A stretch of 32,091 nt of DNA, taken from Spirochaetota bacterium. Its GTDB lineage: Bacteria; Spirochaetota; UBA4802; UBA5550. Location of the stretch: contig WRGT01000051.1 of assembly GCA_009787025.1 (NCBI GenBank), positions 1 through 32,091 on the forward strand, read 5' to 3'. The notes beneath the pieces were generated by a model. That model was given only the letters and a program-made list of their open reading frames with translations. It did not search any database and was not told the DNA's origin. This document shows, piece by piece, positions 24,604 through 32,091 of this stretch. The position numbers were made by a program, and so were the translations under genes. Every line of letters begins with the position of its first letter. Position 1 is the stretch's first letter.

Positions 24604-24635
24604 TTGACAGAATGATGTATGATTAAGTTTATGAT
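24604..24635 (+). promoter_or_regulatory. Candidate promoter of rpmF
   Basis: ATCTTGACAGAAT (24601-24613) contains TTGACA at 24604-24609; TATGAT (24630-24635) follows at 20 bp, longer than ideal. The same 13-mer precedes acpP. Confidence 0.4.
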
Positions 24636-24713
24636 ATTGAATATACTAAAATAGAATTTTTAGTTTTATTAAATTGAGTAGTATAGAAATTTGAATATAA
24701 ATGGAGCGCTAAA

Positions 24714-24905
24714 GTGCCTGTACCAAAGAGACGTAAATCAAAATCTAAATCCAGAATGAGAAGAGCTCATGAAGCAATAGGAGTTCCAAACTTAAGACCA
24801 TGTCCTAAGTGTAAGGCATATGTAATGCCTCATAGGGTTTGTCCGGAATGTGGTTATTATAAAGATACTCTTGTTATTGAAAAAAAGGTTAAAATAGGTG
24901 ATTGA
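24714..24905 (+). CDS. rpmF: 50S ribosomal protein L32 (zinc-binding form)
   Basis: A 63-residue L32 beginning [20 protein letters not shown], with four Cys in CPKC (30-33) and CPEC (43-46) forming a zinc site. Start is GTG 24714, supported by GGAG seven bases upstream. The usual partner plsX is absent; acpP follows after a terminator. Confidence 0.96.
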   Translation: MPVPKRRKSKSKSRMRRAHEAIGVPNLRPCPKCKAYVMPHRVCPECGYYKDTLVIEKKVKIGD

Positions 24906-24925
24906 TATATATTAAATCATATTCT

Positions 24926-24957
24926 AAAAAAGGGGTTCCGGTTGGTATCCCTTTTTT
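24926..24957. terminator. Intrinsic terminator between rpmF and acpP
   Basis: Six A then GGG (24926-24934) pair with CCC then six T (24949-24957) around a loop. The symmetrical A and T runs could allow termination in both directions. Confidence 0.8.
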
Positions 24958-24965
24958 ATTTAATC

Positions 24966-24996
24966 TTGACAGAATTATTTTTTTTTGATTTTTAAT
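24966..24996 (+). promoter_or_regulatory. Candidate promoter of acpP
   Basis: TTGACA at 24966-24971 within ATCTTGACAGAAT (24963-24975), with TTTAAT (24991-24996) at 19 bp. It lies just after the rpmF terminator and 31 bp before the acpP start. Confidence 0.4.
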
Positions 24997-25026
24997 TATA
25001 AAATTTATAAATTCGGAACAGAAACT

Positions 25027-25263
25027 ATGAGTGATGTTAAAAACAGAGTTAAACGAATTATAGCAAATCAACTTGATCTTGAAGCTGATATGTTGACTGA
25101 TGACGCAACATTTAAGGATTTTGGTGCTGATTCAATTGAAATCGTTGAGCTTATTATAGCCTTTGAGGTTGAATTTGATATTGAGATTCCGGAACAGGAT
25201 GCAGAAAAACTTCATTCTCTGAAAGATATATGTACATATATTGAGAATGCAATTTTAAAGTAA
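25027..25263 (+). CDS. acpP: Acyl carrier protein
   Basis: A 78-residue ACP that carries fatty acyl chains on a 4'-phosphopantetheine. The modification site is S36 in GADSIEIVEL, with Ile-Glu where most ACPs have Leu-Asp. The ATG at 25027 gives the standard N-terminus; an upstream in-frame ATG at 24985 adds 14 unlikely residues. rnc begins 15 bp downstream, a common arrangement though fabF is missing between them. Confidence 0.95.
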   Translation: MSDVKNRVKRIIANQLDLEADMLTDDATFKDFGADSIEIVELIIAFEVEFDIEIPEQDAEKLHSLKDICTYIENAILK

Positions 25264-25278
25264 TGATAATATAAATGT

Positions 25279-26049
25279 ATGAATCTTAAAAAAAATCAAA
25301 AAGAAAAAGATGTTAAAGAGGATATAAAGTCACGTTCTAAACAGCTTGGTATTATTCAAAAAAGAATTGATGTGAAGTTTAAAGATAAAAATCTTTTAGA
25401 CAGAGCTTTAATTCACAGATCTTATGTTAATGAATCTTCAGTAAAGAAAGTTAAAGATAATGAAAGGCTTGAATACCTTGGAGATTCGGTTCTTGGTCTT
25501 GTGGTGAATGAATATCTTTTTAAGAGATTTGAAAATTATCCGGAAGGAGACCTTGCTAAAATAAAATCCGCGGTAGTCTCAGAAGCTACATTGGCAAAAG
25601 TAGCGCACGAAATAAATCTTGGGAATTTTTTATTAATGGGAAAAGGTGAGGAATTGAATGGAGGCAGAGAGCGTTCTTCTATCTTAGCTAATTCCTTTGA
25701 AGCCTTAATTGGCGCTGTCTATCTTGACAGAGGTTTAAAGGATTGCAGGGATTTTATACTAACGCTTTTAAAAAAAGATATCGAAAGAATTGATAGCATG
25801 ACATATTTAAGGGATCCAAAAACAACTCTTCAGGAATATGTGCAGAAGAAATATAAAGAGAGGCCTGTTTATGAGGTTGTTGAAGAGAAGGGACCGGATC
25901 ATAAAAAGGAATTCATTATTCGGCTGATAATTAATGGGGAAGAGGTTGCAAGAGGAACAGGAAGCAGTAAGAGAAAGGCAGAAATGACGGCAGCAGAAAA
26001 TATACTCAAAAAAATTAATAAAGGATTGATAGAATTTGATGGATCATGA
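25279..26049 (+). CDS. rnc: Ribonuclease III
   Basis: A 256-residue RNase III that cleaves double-stranded RNA, including rRNA precursors. The catalytic domain (about 25-175) has the signature NERLEYLGDSVL (61-72; E65, D69) and SSILANSFEALIGAVYLD (133-150; E141). The acidic residue usual before the Phe-Glu pair is Asn (N138) here, a substitution I believe occurs in other lineages. The dsRNA-binding domain is about 180-250 (DPKTTLQEYVQ, GSSKRKAEMTAAENIL). An extra basic N-terminal tail of about 20 residues is present. The 3' end overlaps the Nudix gene by 11 bp. Confidence 0.95.
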   Translation: MNLKKNQKEKDVKEDIKSRSKQLGIIQKRIDVKFKDKNLLDRALIHRSYVNESSVKKVKDNERLEYLGDSVLGLVVNEYLFKRFENYPEGDLAKIKSAVVSEATLAKVAHEINLGNFLLMGKGEELNGGRERSSILANSFEALIGAVYLDRGLKDCRDFILTLLKKDIERIDSMTYLRDPKTTLQEYVQKKYKERPVYEVVEEKGPDHKKEFIIRLIINGEEVARGTGSSKRKAEMTAAENILKKINKGLIEFDGS

Positions 26050-26488
26050 AGGAGATGTTAGGGTTAGAGTTGGAGGCATTTTAATCACTAATGATGGGAT
26101 ACTCCTCATTGCGCACAAGAAGAATAATGATGTATATTGGCTCCTGCCCGGAGGAGGAGTTGATTATGGCGAGTCATTGAGTGAGGCTTTGATACGGGAA
26201 TTTACAGAGGAGTTGAACATAGAGATATCTGTAGATGATCCGGTTCTGATCTCAGACTCAATAGATCCTGCAGGAGACAGACATATAATAAATATATTTT
26301 TTTTATGCAGATATTCAAAGGGAGAATTTATACTTGGTAATGAACTTCGGCTTCATGATTTTAAATTTTTTAAAAGAGAAGAGATTCCAAATCTTAAAAT
26401 ATTCCCGCCTATAAATAATGAACTGATTTCAATAATGGACTATGGAGCAAAGATGAAATATATTGGCAAATTATGGAAGGATAGTTAA
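26039..26488 (+). CDS. Nudix hydrolase
   Basis: A 149-residue protein with a Nudix box at GGGVDYGESLSEALIREFTE followed by ELNI. It keeps G(x5)E(x7)REFTEE, so metal binding is expected; the usual Gly near the end is Asn. The substrate (nucleotide sugar, dNTP or cap-like) cannot be told. ATG 26039 is chosen over the adjacent TTG at 26036. It overlaps rnc and precedes a STAS gene by 8 bp, implying one transcript. Confidence 0.88.
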   Translation: MDHEGDVRVRVGGILITNDGILLIAHKKNNDVYWLLPGGGVDYGESLSEALIREFTEELNIEISVDDPVLISDSIDPAGDRHIINIFFLCRYSKGEFILGNELRLHDFKFFKREEIPNLKIFPPINNELISIMDYGAKMKYIGKLWKDS

Positions 26489-26496
26489 TTTAAATC

Positions 26497-26853
26497 ATGT
26501 TACTCTCTCCGGGATTAGATTATTCTTTAAAAGAATTGGATGGAATTCGTATCCTTGGGCTGTCAGGCTCTATTACTATTATTGGTTTTGATATTCTTAT
26601 TCCTGCATTGCATAATTTAACAGAAAGAGATAGTCTCATTATTGATATGGAGAGCATTGATTTTTTAACATCATCCGGAATAAATGCTCTTGTAGATGTC
26701 TCTTACTATGCAAAAGAACATGGGAATCGTGTAATATTGATGCATATTGATAATGATTTAGTTGATTTAATTGATTTTGTAGATTGTTACAGACACTTTA
26801 TTTTTGCCGAAAGCTTTGAAGAGGCTAAGACAAAGATTGAGTATTATATTTAA
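26497..26853 (+). CDS. STAS-domain protein
   Basis: A 118-residue STAS domain with the core IIDMESIDFLTSSGINALVD. The residue before the Ser pair is Thr where anti-sigma antagonists usually have Asp, and the loop is otherwise conserved, so serine phosphorylation remains possible. It follows the Nudix gene closely. No kinase or phosphatase partner is adjacent. It ends 2 bp from the stop of the convergent ABC gene with no visible terminator. Confidence 0.8.
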   Translation: MLLSPGLDYSLKELDGIRILGLSGSITIIGFDILIPALHNLTERDSLIIDMESIDFLTSSGINALVDVSYYAKEHGNRVILMHIDNDLVDLIDFVDCYRHFIFAESFEEAKTKIEYYI

Positions 26854-26855
26854 TC

Positions 26856-27650
26856 TTAATTCTCCTCTATCACCTGAACTTCAGGCAAGCCTGTATAAAT
26901 ATTTTTTGTTACAACAGATTCAATCTTAAAATATTTTTTTACAAACTCATCTGTAATAATCCTGTGTGAACCTGATTCGGCAATGGAATTATCAGCCAGA
27001 ACAATGATCCTGTCGCATGTTGCTGCAATGAAATTCAGTGATGTTGATGTTAAGATAATTATACTATCCCCTGATGTTGTGTATTTCTTAATATTTTTTC
27101 CAAGCAGTACGCTTTGATTTAAATTTAATCCTGCTTCAGGATTTTCCAGCAGAAGAACGTTCGATTGGGAGGCAAATCTCCTTGCAATATCTGCCATCCT
27201 GATTAAACTTTCGGATATATATTTAATCTTTGTTTCTGCCAACTCAGCAAGACCAAACTGCTCCATCACTTTGTATGCTATTTCTTTATCAATCTCAGAG
27301 AAAGGATTAAGTCTTTTTTTGTGATTAATCCGTCCCCCAAGTATCCAATCTTTTACTGCAGCTTCTTGATTAATTAAATCATAGCGAAATGAATAATATG
27401 CAGTCAGTCTATTAAAGTTTTTTTTGTCGATGTTTTTGATATTGCAATCATTGATTATAATATCACCTTGAAATTTTTTTATCTTGTATCTTAATATATC
27501 CATGAGAATACTTTTCCCAGAACCTGCACCTCCGGTTATACCGATGATTTCATTATTATTAATTGTTAAGGAGAGATTATTTAACAGCGCTTTGTCATTG
27601 ATGGAGTATGTTAGATTTTCTATTGTTATCATGAAGTTTATTACCTTCAT
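26856..27650 (-). CDS. Degenerate ABC-type ATPase
   Basis: A 264-residue ABC fold with overall resemblance to FecE/BtuD importers' ATPases. Walker A is intact (GGAGSGKS, 40-47). The signature is ISESLIRMAD instead of LSGGQ. Walker B reads LLLENPEAGLN (166-176), with Glu for Asp at 169 and Asn for the catalytic Glu at 170. The H-loop His is Ser (about 202). It may bind ATP but hydrolyse poorly or not at all. No permease gene is adjacent. An alternative start is the ATG at 27632 (MITIENLTYSI), with AAGG a little far upstream. It follows the TPR gene on the (-) strand by 24 bp. Confidence 0.82.
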   Translation of the reverse strand: MKVINFMITIENLTYSINDKALLNNLSLTINNNEIIGITGGAGSGKSILMDILRYKIKKFQGDIIINDCNIKNIDKKNFNRLTAYYSFRYDLINQEAAVKDWILGGRINHKKRLNPFSEIDKEIAYKVMEQFGLAELAETKIKYISESLIRMADIARRFASQSNVLLLENPEAGLNLNQSVLLGKNIKKYTTSGDSIIILTSTSLNFIAATCDRIIVLADNSIAESGSHRIITDEFVKKYFKIESVVTKNIYTGLPEVQVIEEN

Positions 27651-27674
27651 TAAATTTTCGGATAGAACAATATT

Positions 27675-29138
27675 TTAATATCGTTGCTGAAAATCATTTG
27701 TTGAGCTGCTTTGGTTTTCCTGTTCTATCTCTTTAATATAGCTATTTAGAAGAGGGTCTTTCATTGCCTCTTTTTTTGCGAATTCATCATTTAATAAACT
27801 CCTTAGAATCTCCACAGCTTTGCTTTTATTCCCGACTTGAGCATAAGCCGATGCCAACATTGGTCTGATATTGTTGTTTAATTGTACTTGCTCAAAGAGC
27901 CTGATGGATTTGTCATATTGTTTGAGGTTGTAGCTTGATTTAGCTCCAATGATAATCACATCGCTGTCTTTTGGTATTCTGTTGATTGATTCTGCTATTT
28001 CAAGCGAACGTGTGTAATTTTTTTTGTCGAAGTAGGCAGATAGAAGAAGTTTGAATGCTTTGATGTATTTGGTCAGCTCGGCATCATCTTTTTTTGTTAT
28101 ATCAAACAGCCTGTCAAAGTATGAAATATACTGTGAGTCATTTTTGTGATAGTATATACTTCCTGTCTGGAATAGTATCATAGGGTTACTGGCTGATAAT
28201 GTTTCGGCTCTGTTTAGAAGTTTTAGGGCTTCATCAAAGTTTTTCTTTTTAATGTATATTGCCGAAAGCATAATAAGCGGCTCAATGTCATTTTTAATAT
28301 AGTTGAGAGAAGATGTTATATCATTTTCAGCTTCATCATATCTATTTAAATAGTAGTTGCAAGCACCTCTTTTCAGCATAGCTTTATATTCACTGCTTTT
28401 GTCTATGAAGCCAAAGTTGATCATAGATGTATAATTATTAATTGCAGCACTGTAATTCTTTTTTTTAAAATTAAGTTCTCCCAATATCATATGAACTTCA
28501 GCATAGAATGGAATCCTTTCTCCAATATAGCTTAATTGATACAATGCCTCAGATTCATTTCCCGAATTATATGCCTTCATACCTAACTCAAAACGCGGGG
28601 CAAGGAAAGAGCTGTCTGCTTCGAGCGCTTCTTTGTATAGAGATGCCGCTCCTGCGCTGTCGCCTTTTTTAGCAAGTTCAATCCCTTGATTGTATTTTTC
28701 AATTGCGCGGTCATTACTTGTCCACAACTGCTTGTTTATTATTGTTCCTATTTTCTGTTTGGCAGATCTGTCCTTTGTGCGAAACCATTGATCACGGCAA
28801 TATTTAATGAGGGTATTATAGTCACCCTTGTCTTCAGCTAAAATAAAAATATTCCAGTATGAATTACTTAAATATTTTCCCGTTGTTTTTTTTGCAACAG
28901 CCATTTGGTAGTATTCTAAGGCTTTGTCATAATTTTTTGAGATTTTTTCGATTTCTCCCAGAAAGTAATAGGAATCTCCTCTGTCGGGATTATCCTTAAT
29001 ATCTAAGAGGAAGTATTCCCGCGCCTTATCAAAATTTTTATAAGTATAGGCGCTGCGGCCCATGCCATAATAATTAGCTGCAATCGCGCTTGAATATAGA
29101 GCAATAAATATTAAATATGTCAGTACTATTTTTTTCAT
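27675..29138 (-). CDS. Exported TPR-repeat protein
   Basis: From ATG 29138 the product is 487 residues, with a signal peptide (MKKIVLTYLIFIALYSSAIA) and then TPR units across nearly the whole length, for example NFDKAREYFLLDIKDNPDRG, NYDKALEYYQMAVA and NFDEALKLLNRAETLSASNP. The frame is open to 29219, but that extension overlaps the dacB end and a TTGACA (29183-29178 on this strand), so the shorter start is preferred. No Shine-Dalgarno is seen. It is probably a periplasmic scaffold; its partner is unknown, with dacB the obvious neighbour. Confidence 0.8.
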   Translation of the reverse strand: MKKIVLTYLIFIALYSSAIAANYYGMGRSAYTYKNFDKAREYFLLDIKDNPDRGDSYYFLGEIEKISKNYDKALEYYQMAVAKKTTGKYLSNSYWNIFILAEDKGDYNTLIKYCRDQWFRTKDRSAKQKIGTIINKQLWTSNDRAIEKYNQGIELAKKGDSAGAASLYKEALEADSSFLAPRFELGMKAYNSGNESEALYQLSYIGERIPFYAEVHMILGELNFKKKNYSAAINNYTSMINFGFIDKSSEYKAMLKRGACNYYLNRYDEAENDITSSLNYIKNDIEPLIMLSAIYIKKKNFDEALKLLNRAETLSASNPMILFQTGSIYYHKNDSQYISYFDRLFDITKKDDAELTKYIKAFKLLLSAYFDKKNYTRSLEIAESINRIPKDSDVIIIGAKSSYNLKQYDKSIRLFEQVQLNNNIRPMLASAYAQVGNKSKAVEILRSLLNDEFAKKEAMKDPLLNSYIKEIEQENQSSSTNDFQQRY

Positions 29139-29205
29139 CGTATAATTACAATTAGATATTCTAATATTACCATTTTTTGTCAAGCATATAGACTTGAGGC
29201 GCTGA

Positions 29206-30681
29206 TTAAAGTTCCTCAATTATTTTAAAGAGAAATTCGTCAATTGCCGCCGCAGCTTCTTTTGACCAGAGATTCGCCTTGCCCTGATCTGTATCACTCT
29301 TATCCGCTTTAAGATCATATTCTTTTCTTTTTGATTTATCATCTACATAGACGGAATAAATGTATCTTTTACCGGATTTAGCATAAAATAATCCTGCAAG
29401 AGCTGACGCATAAAAAATACTCCCTGTTTTTCCATATACTCTGTAGAGCATATACGGCTTGTTAAGCCTTCCCATCATAGTACCATTCCATCCTGAAACA
29501 GGGAGAATATCCTCTAATCTGAAATTTTTTTTATCGGACTTTTCTATAAATAATAGAACTGCGGCTGTCTGTGCAGGAGTAGCCCTGTTTAATGAAGTTA
29601 ATCCCGAACCGTTGGCTATATTAAAGTTGCTCCAATCAATACCTGTAAAATTTTTGCCGTAAAAAATCTCCATCGGTTTTAATTTTTCTGCGTCGCCGGT
29701 TTTATCTTTAATATAGTTGTCTGATGCAGCAGTGCAAATCAACTCGGCTGTAATGTTGTTGCTGTAGAATATCATGTCTTTATTGATTAAATACAGAGGT
29801 CTGCTTTTGTATTTTGAAATATTTTTTGAGCTGTATTTTTCGCCGACATTTTTTGGCTGCGGAATATTGATCCCATGAACGTTACAGAGGTATTGAAATA
29901 CTTCGCCGGTGAATAATCCCGGATTCTTCACAGGTAATGGTTGTCTGCTTTCCCAAACATTTTTGTTTGGTAATAACCATACGCTTTTCCCATCCTTATA
30001 ATTAAATCTTATTGGAGGATAAGATTTATCAAAATCATAAATATATGATTCAAAAGACGGTAGAGACGGAACCAAGTCTGCCGAAATAATTTTATTCTTA
30101 TTATCTCTTCTCTGTAATACATAGATGGTATTGCTGTTAAAAGACAGAGGACCAATCCCTGCATTATAGTGAGCATAATATGACATATCATGACTGATTT
30201 CTTCTTTTGGAGGGAACAGTGTTTCATCAATATAAAAGTTTCCCTTTACCTCGCTGATTCCTGTTCTCTTTAGGTCTTTTACCAGATAGAGCAATCCGTC
30301 TAATGAAAGCTCAGGGTCGCCTGAACCTGTAAGGTAGAGATTGCCGGAAAGTGTATTGTCGGATATTCTTCCGCTATATGACAACTCTGTGGAGAATGTG
30401 AAATCATTGCCGAGTACTTCATTTGCAAAAAATGCCGTGAACAGCTTTGTAATTGATGCAGGTATAAATTCCCGGTTGATGTTGTGAGCTTTGACTATTT
30501 TTTCGGATTCAATATCATAGATAATGTATCCGTAATTATCCCTTGCAAAATTTCCTATACTCTCTTCGCTTTCTTGTGAGTATTCAAATGATATGCCGCT
30601 ATATGTTAATTTGCATTCTGGGCATAGAGACAGAATAATTATTGATAGAAGTATAGATATTATTAATTTTTTTTTATTCAT
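29206..30681 (-). CDS. dacB: D-alanyl-D-alanine carboxypeptidase/endopeptidase (PBP4 type)
   Basis: A 491-residue class C penicillin-binding protein of the S13 family that trims peptidoglycan peptides in the periplasm. It has a signal peptide or anchor (about 5-20), then the active-site SxxK as SITK (S76, K79 in PASITKLF), SxN as SNN in FYSNNITAEL, and KTG in VYGKTGSIF. The long insert between SxxK and SxN is typical of this family. Cys20 could be lipidated, though the lipobox is poor. Its ATG overlaps the rhuM stop as ATGA, so translation is coupled to rhuM. Confidence 0.92.
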   Translation of the reverse strand: MNKKKLIISILLSIIILSLCPECKLTYSGISFEYSQESEESIGNFARDNYGYIIYDIESEKIVKAHNINREFIPASITKLFTAFFANEVLGNDFTFSTELSYSGRISDNTLSGNLYLTGSGDPELSLDGLLYLVKDLKRTGISEVKGNFYIDETLFPPKEEISHDMSYYAHYNAGIGPLSFNSNTIYVLQRRDNKNKIISADLVPSLPSFESYIYDFDKSYPPIRFNYKDGKSVWLLPNKNVWESRQPLPVKNPGLFTGEVFQYLCNVHGINIPQPKNVGEKYSSKNISKYKSRPLYLINKDMIFYSNNITAELICTAASDNYIKDKTGDAEKLKPMEIFYGKNFTGIDWSNFNIANGSGLTSLNRATPAQTAAVLLFIEKSDKKNFRLEDILPVSGWNGTMMGRLNKPYMLYRVYGKTGSIFYASALAGLFYAKSGKRYIYSVYVDDKSKRKEYDLKADKSDTDQGKANLWSKEAAAAIDEFLFKIIEEL

Positions 30682-31694
30682 TGCCGTCTCTGCGTTTTTA
30701 GTTTCTTCTGCATTTGTTTCAAGGTGTCTAAATATGCCTTTTCCACATCGGTTAAATCATCTGATAACTGCGCTCTGTATGTATCATATTCGCTGCCGGC
30801 TTTCTCCACAGCTTCAATATGGCTGACGCTGCCTGCATCTTTCAAAACGCCTAAGCCAAAGTCTTGTGAGAATTTGTCTAACGTTTCTAACCAGTCTTTC
30901 ATATACATCGGCTGGCGCGTTTCTGCTTTCAACTCTGCCATATCAAAGAATGCGTTTACCATTCTGCGCAGCGCAAAGAGTTCCTTTTCTGTCATATAGT
31001 TTTTAGCAATTGTTACTTCGCTTTTTACAGGACGCTTTCCTTTGAAAACCGTCAAGCCCATGAACGGCAGTTTAGCATTTGCCCGGTTAAATATGATTTC
31101 ACTTGCAGTGTGTCCGCTGACGGCATAGTGCAGTTTGTTTTGTACGATTTTGAAGAACTCGTAAGTTTCAGGCATATTTGCGTTGTAGTCCAAACTTGTA
31201 GCATACAGGTCAAGTATTTGCCGGTACATAACTTTTTCGCTTGTGCGGATGTCGCGTATGCGTTCCAAAAGCTCTTTCCAATATAATCCGCCGCCCATAT
31301 TTTTTAAAAAATCGTCGTTCATGGAAAAGCCTTTTTGTAAATACTCATGCAGCACCTGTGTCGCCCATTGCCTGAACTGAGTTCCACGCGGCGATTTTAC
31401 GCGGTAACCGACTGCAATTATGACGTCAAGGTTGTAAAATTTAAGGCTGCGTTTGACTTCGCGCATACTTTCATTTTGAACTGTCAAGTATTCCTTGACA
31501 GTTGACAATGGATCAAGTTCATTTTCTTTAAAAATATTGTTAATATGCAAGCTGATGTTTTGTTTTGATGTTCGAAAAAGATCAACCATTTGCGCTTGGG
31601 TAAGCCACAGCGTTTCGGACTCCATACGCACATCGATTCTGGTTAAACCGTCTGCGGTTTGATAGATAATGATTTCTGAATTTTCACGATTCAT
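30678..31694 (-). CDS. rhuM: RhuM-family protein
   Basis: A 338-residue, full-length-looking member of the virulence RhuM family, first noted in Salmonella pathogenicity island 3. The biochemical role is unknown. The N-terminal part has the hallmark LWLTQAQMVDLFRTSKQNIS, suggesting a winged-helix DNA-binding fold, then FYNLDVIIAVGYRVKSPRGT and FRQWATQVLHEYL. The C-terminal part is helical with a basic end. The family is patchily distributed, often beside restriction or defence genes, so transfer is likely. The gene appears richer in G+C than its neighbours by eye. It overlaps dacB by 4 bp. No Shine-Dalgarno is visible. Confidence 0.9.
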   Translation of the reverse strand: MNRENSEIIIYQTADGLTRIDVRMESETLWLTQAQMVDLFRTSKQNISLHINNIFKENELDPLSTVKEYLTVQNESMREVKRSLKFYNLDVIIAVGYRVKSPRGTQFRQWATQVLHEYLQKGFSMNDDFLKNMGGGLYWKELLERIRDIRTSEKVMYRQILDLYATSLDYNANMPETYEFFKIVQNKLHYAVSGHTASEIIFNRANAKLPFMGLTVFKGKRPVKSEVTIAKNYMTEKELFALRRMVNAFFDMAELKAETRQPMYMKDWLETLDKFSQDFGLGVLKDAGSVSHIEAVEKAGSEYDTYRAQLSDDLTDVEKAYLDTLKQMQKKLKTQRRQ

Positions 31695-32007
31695 TCTTTA
31701 TTTTTTTTATTTTCCCTGTCTTTAAGTAAATTTACAAAAATCTGAGGCAGTCTTGCGTACTCATTGTTTTTGGATAAATTATATAGTGCTTATGATATTA
31801 CTGTTATAAAATCGGTCTATCGTCAATTATTTTTTCCCCAAAATACTTTTGTCATTAAACATAATTATTGTTTATTTTAAAAAAAACAAAAAAAATTGTT
31901 GACACTTGAATAAGTAGAGTTTAATTTTACACAGGTTCTTTTCAGCATCAAAGTTTTATAACATTATTTATATTATATTTTAATTATTTAAAAAGGTGAA
32001 AGTTTTT
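31695..32007. other. AT-rich intergenic region at right edge
   Basis: It separates rhuM (-) from a short (+) ORF. It is AT-rich with runs of A and T and a promoter-like site at 31899-31927. No coding region was seen. Confidence 0.6.
31899..31927 (+). promoter_or_regulatory. Candidate promoter at right edge
   Basis: TTGACA (31899-31904), 17-bp spacer, TAATTT (31922-31927); TTTAAT two bases earlier is an alternative. An A-rich tract precedes it, as in strong promoters with UP-like elements. It would drive the short ORF at 32008 and anything beyond. Confidence 0.45.
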
Positions 32008-32070
32008 ATGAAAAACAGCTTTTCTTCTATTATAAGAGAGAGAGACGGCGCAATAAATCATCTCTTATAA
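32008..32070 (+). CDS. Short ORF, possible leader peptide
   Basis: Twenty codons from ATG 32008 (starting MKNSFSSIIRER), with AAAGGTG upstream. Its stop codon is the last triplet of an inverted repeat, TTATAAGAGA (32030-32039) and TCTCTTATAA (32061-32070). It may be a leader peptide with a regulatory hairpin for a gene beyond the window, or a frameshifted gene start. No known leader family is recognised. Confidence 0.3.
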   Translation: MKNSFSSIIRERDGAINHLL

Positions 32071-32091
32071 AAGATATTAATCATTCGTTTT

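Noticed and set aside
25411-25728. Inactive RNase III because of N138
   Set aside because: The main catalytic E65, D69 and E141 are present and Asn at this position is, to my knowledge, tolerated in other RNase III proteins.
29139-29219. Upstream 27-codon extension of the TPR gene
   Set aside because: It lacks a Shine-Dalgarno, overlaps the dacB end, contains a promoter-like TTGACA, and would bury the signal peptide.

Overview
The window is a low-GC (by eye about one third G+C), gene-dense chromosomal segment from a Gram-negative-type bacterium. A lipoprotein with a LysM domain, a predicted outer-membrane beta-barrel, TPR proteins and a periplasmic D,D-carboxypeptidase imply a double envelope. 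A che cluster implies chemotaxis and motility. The mix of a LysM/TPR-like lipoprotein, a ZapA pair, cheW-cheA-cheB-cheY, scpAB-cmk-rpsA and rpmF-acpP-rnc suggests a spirochaete or relative. That placement is inference from gene content; no 16S rRNA is present.

Layout, left to right. (1) 197-4395 (+): tgt, a single-domain STAS regulator behind duplicated promoter-like repeats, a LysM lipoprotein and an exported beta-propeller-like protein. (2) 4334-6941 (-): phenylacetate-CoA ligase, a tandem ACT-domain protein and a family 2 glycosyltransferase. (3) 6942-8664: a looser, accessory-looking stretch with a perfect 31-bp repeat pair, an IS-end-like motif, an exported formylglycine-generating-enzyme-like protein, a doubtful ORF and a REP-like motif. 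(4) 8665-12952 (+): tRNA-Val(GAC), thrS, infC, rpmI, rplT and an outer-membrane protein whose signal-peptide codons overlap the operon terminator. (5) 13206-19865 (+): a ZapB-like coiled-coil protein, zapA, cheW, a 1093-residue cheA, cheB and cheY. (6) 19947-26853 (+): scpA, scpB, cmk, rpsA, a TPR membrane protein, rpmF, acpP, rnc, a Nudix hydrolase and a second STAS protein. (7) 26856-31694 (-): rhuM, dacB, a TPR protein and a degenerate ABC ATPase. The right edge holds a promoter-like site, a 20-codon ORF with a strong Shine-Dalgarno and a hairpin.

The most unusual feature is the cheA product. After a normal P1-to-P5 kinase architecture and an acidic linker it carries a C-terminal CheC-type domain, so the kinase that makes CheY-P appears fused to a candidate CheY-P phosphatase. 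One of its two CheC active-site motifs is intact and the other is eroded. The same protein has an in-frame (AAT)9 microsatellite in the linker after its Hpt domain.

Other notable signals are a terminator inside the next gene's coding region, an ABC ATPase that keeps Walker A but has lost most other catalytic motifs, a zapA-linked protein with repeated Asp/Ile clusters, a tRNA-Val with C33, dispersed palindromes, and rhuM overlapping dacB by 4 bp. All functional calls come from reading motifs; no database search was run.
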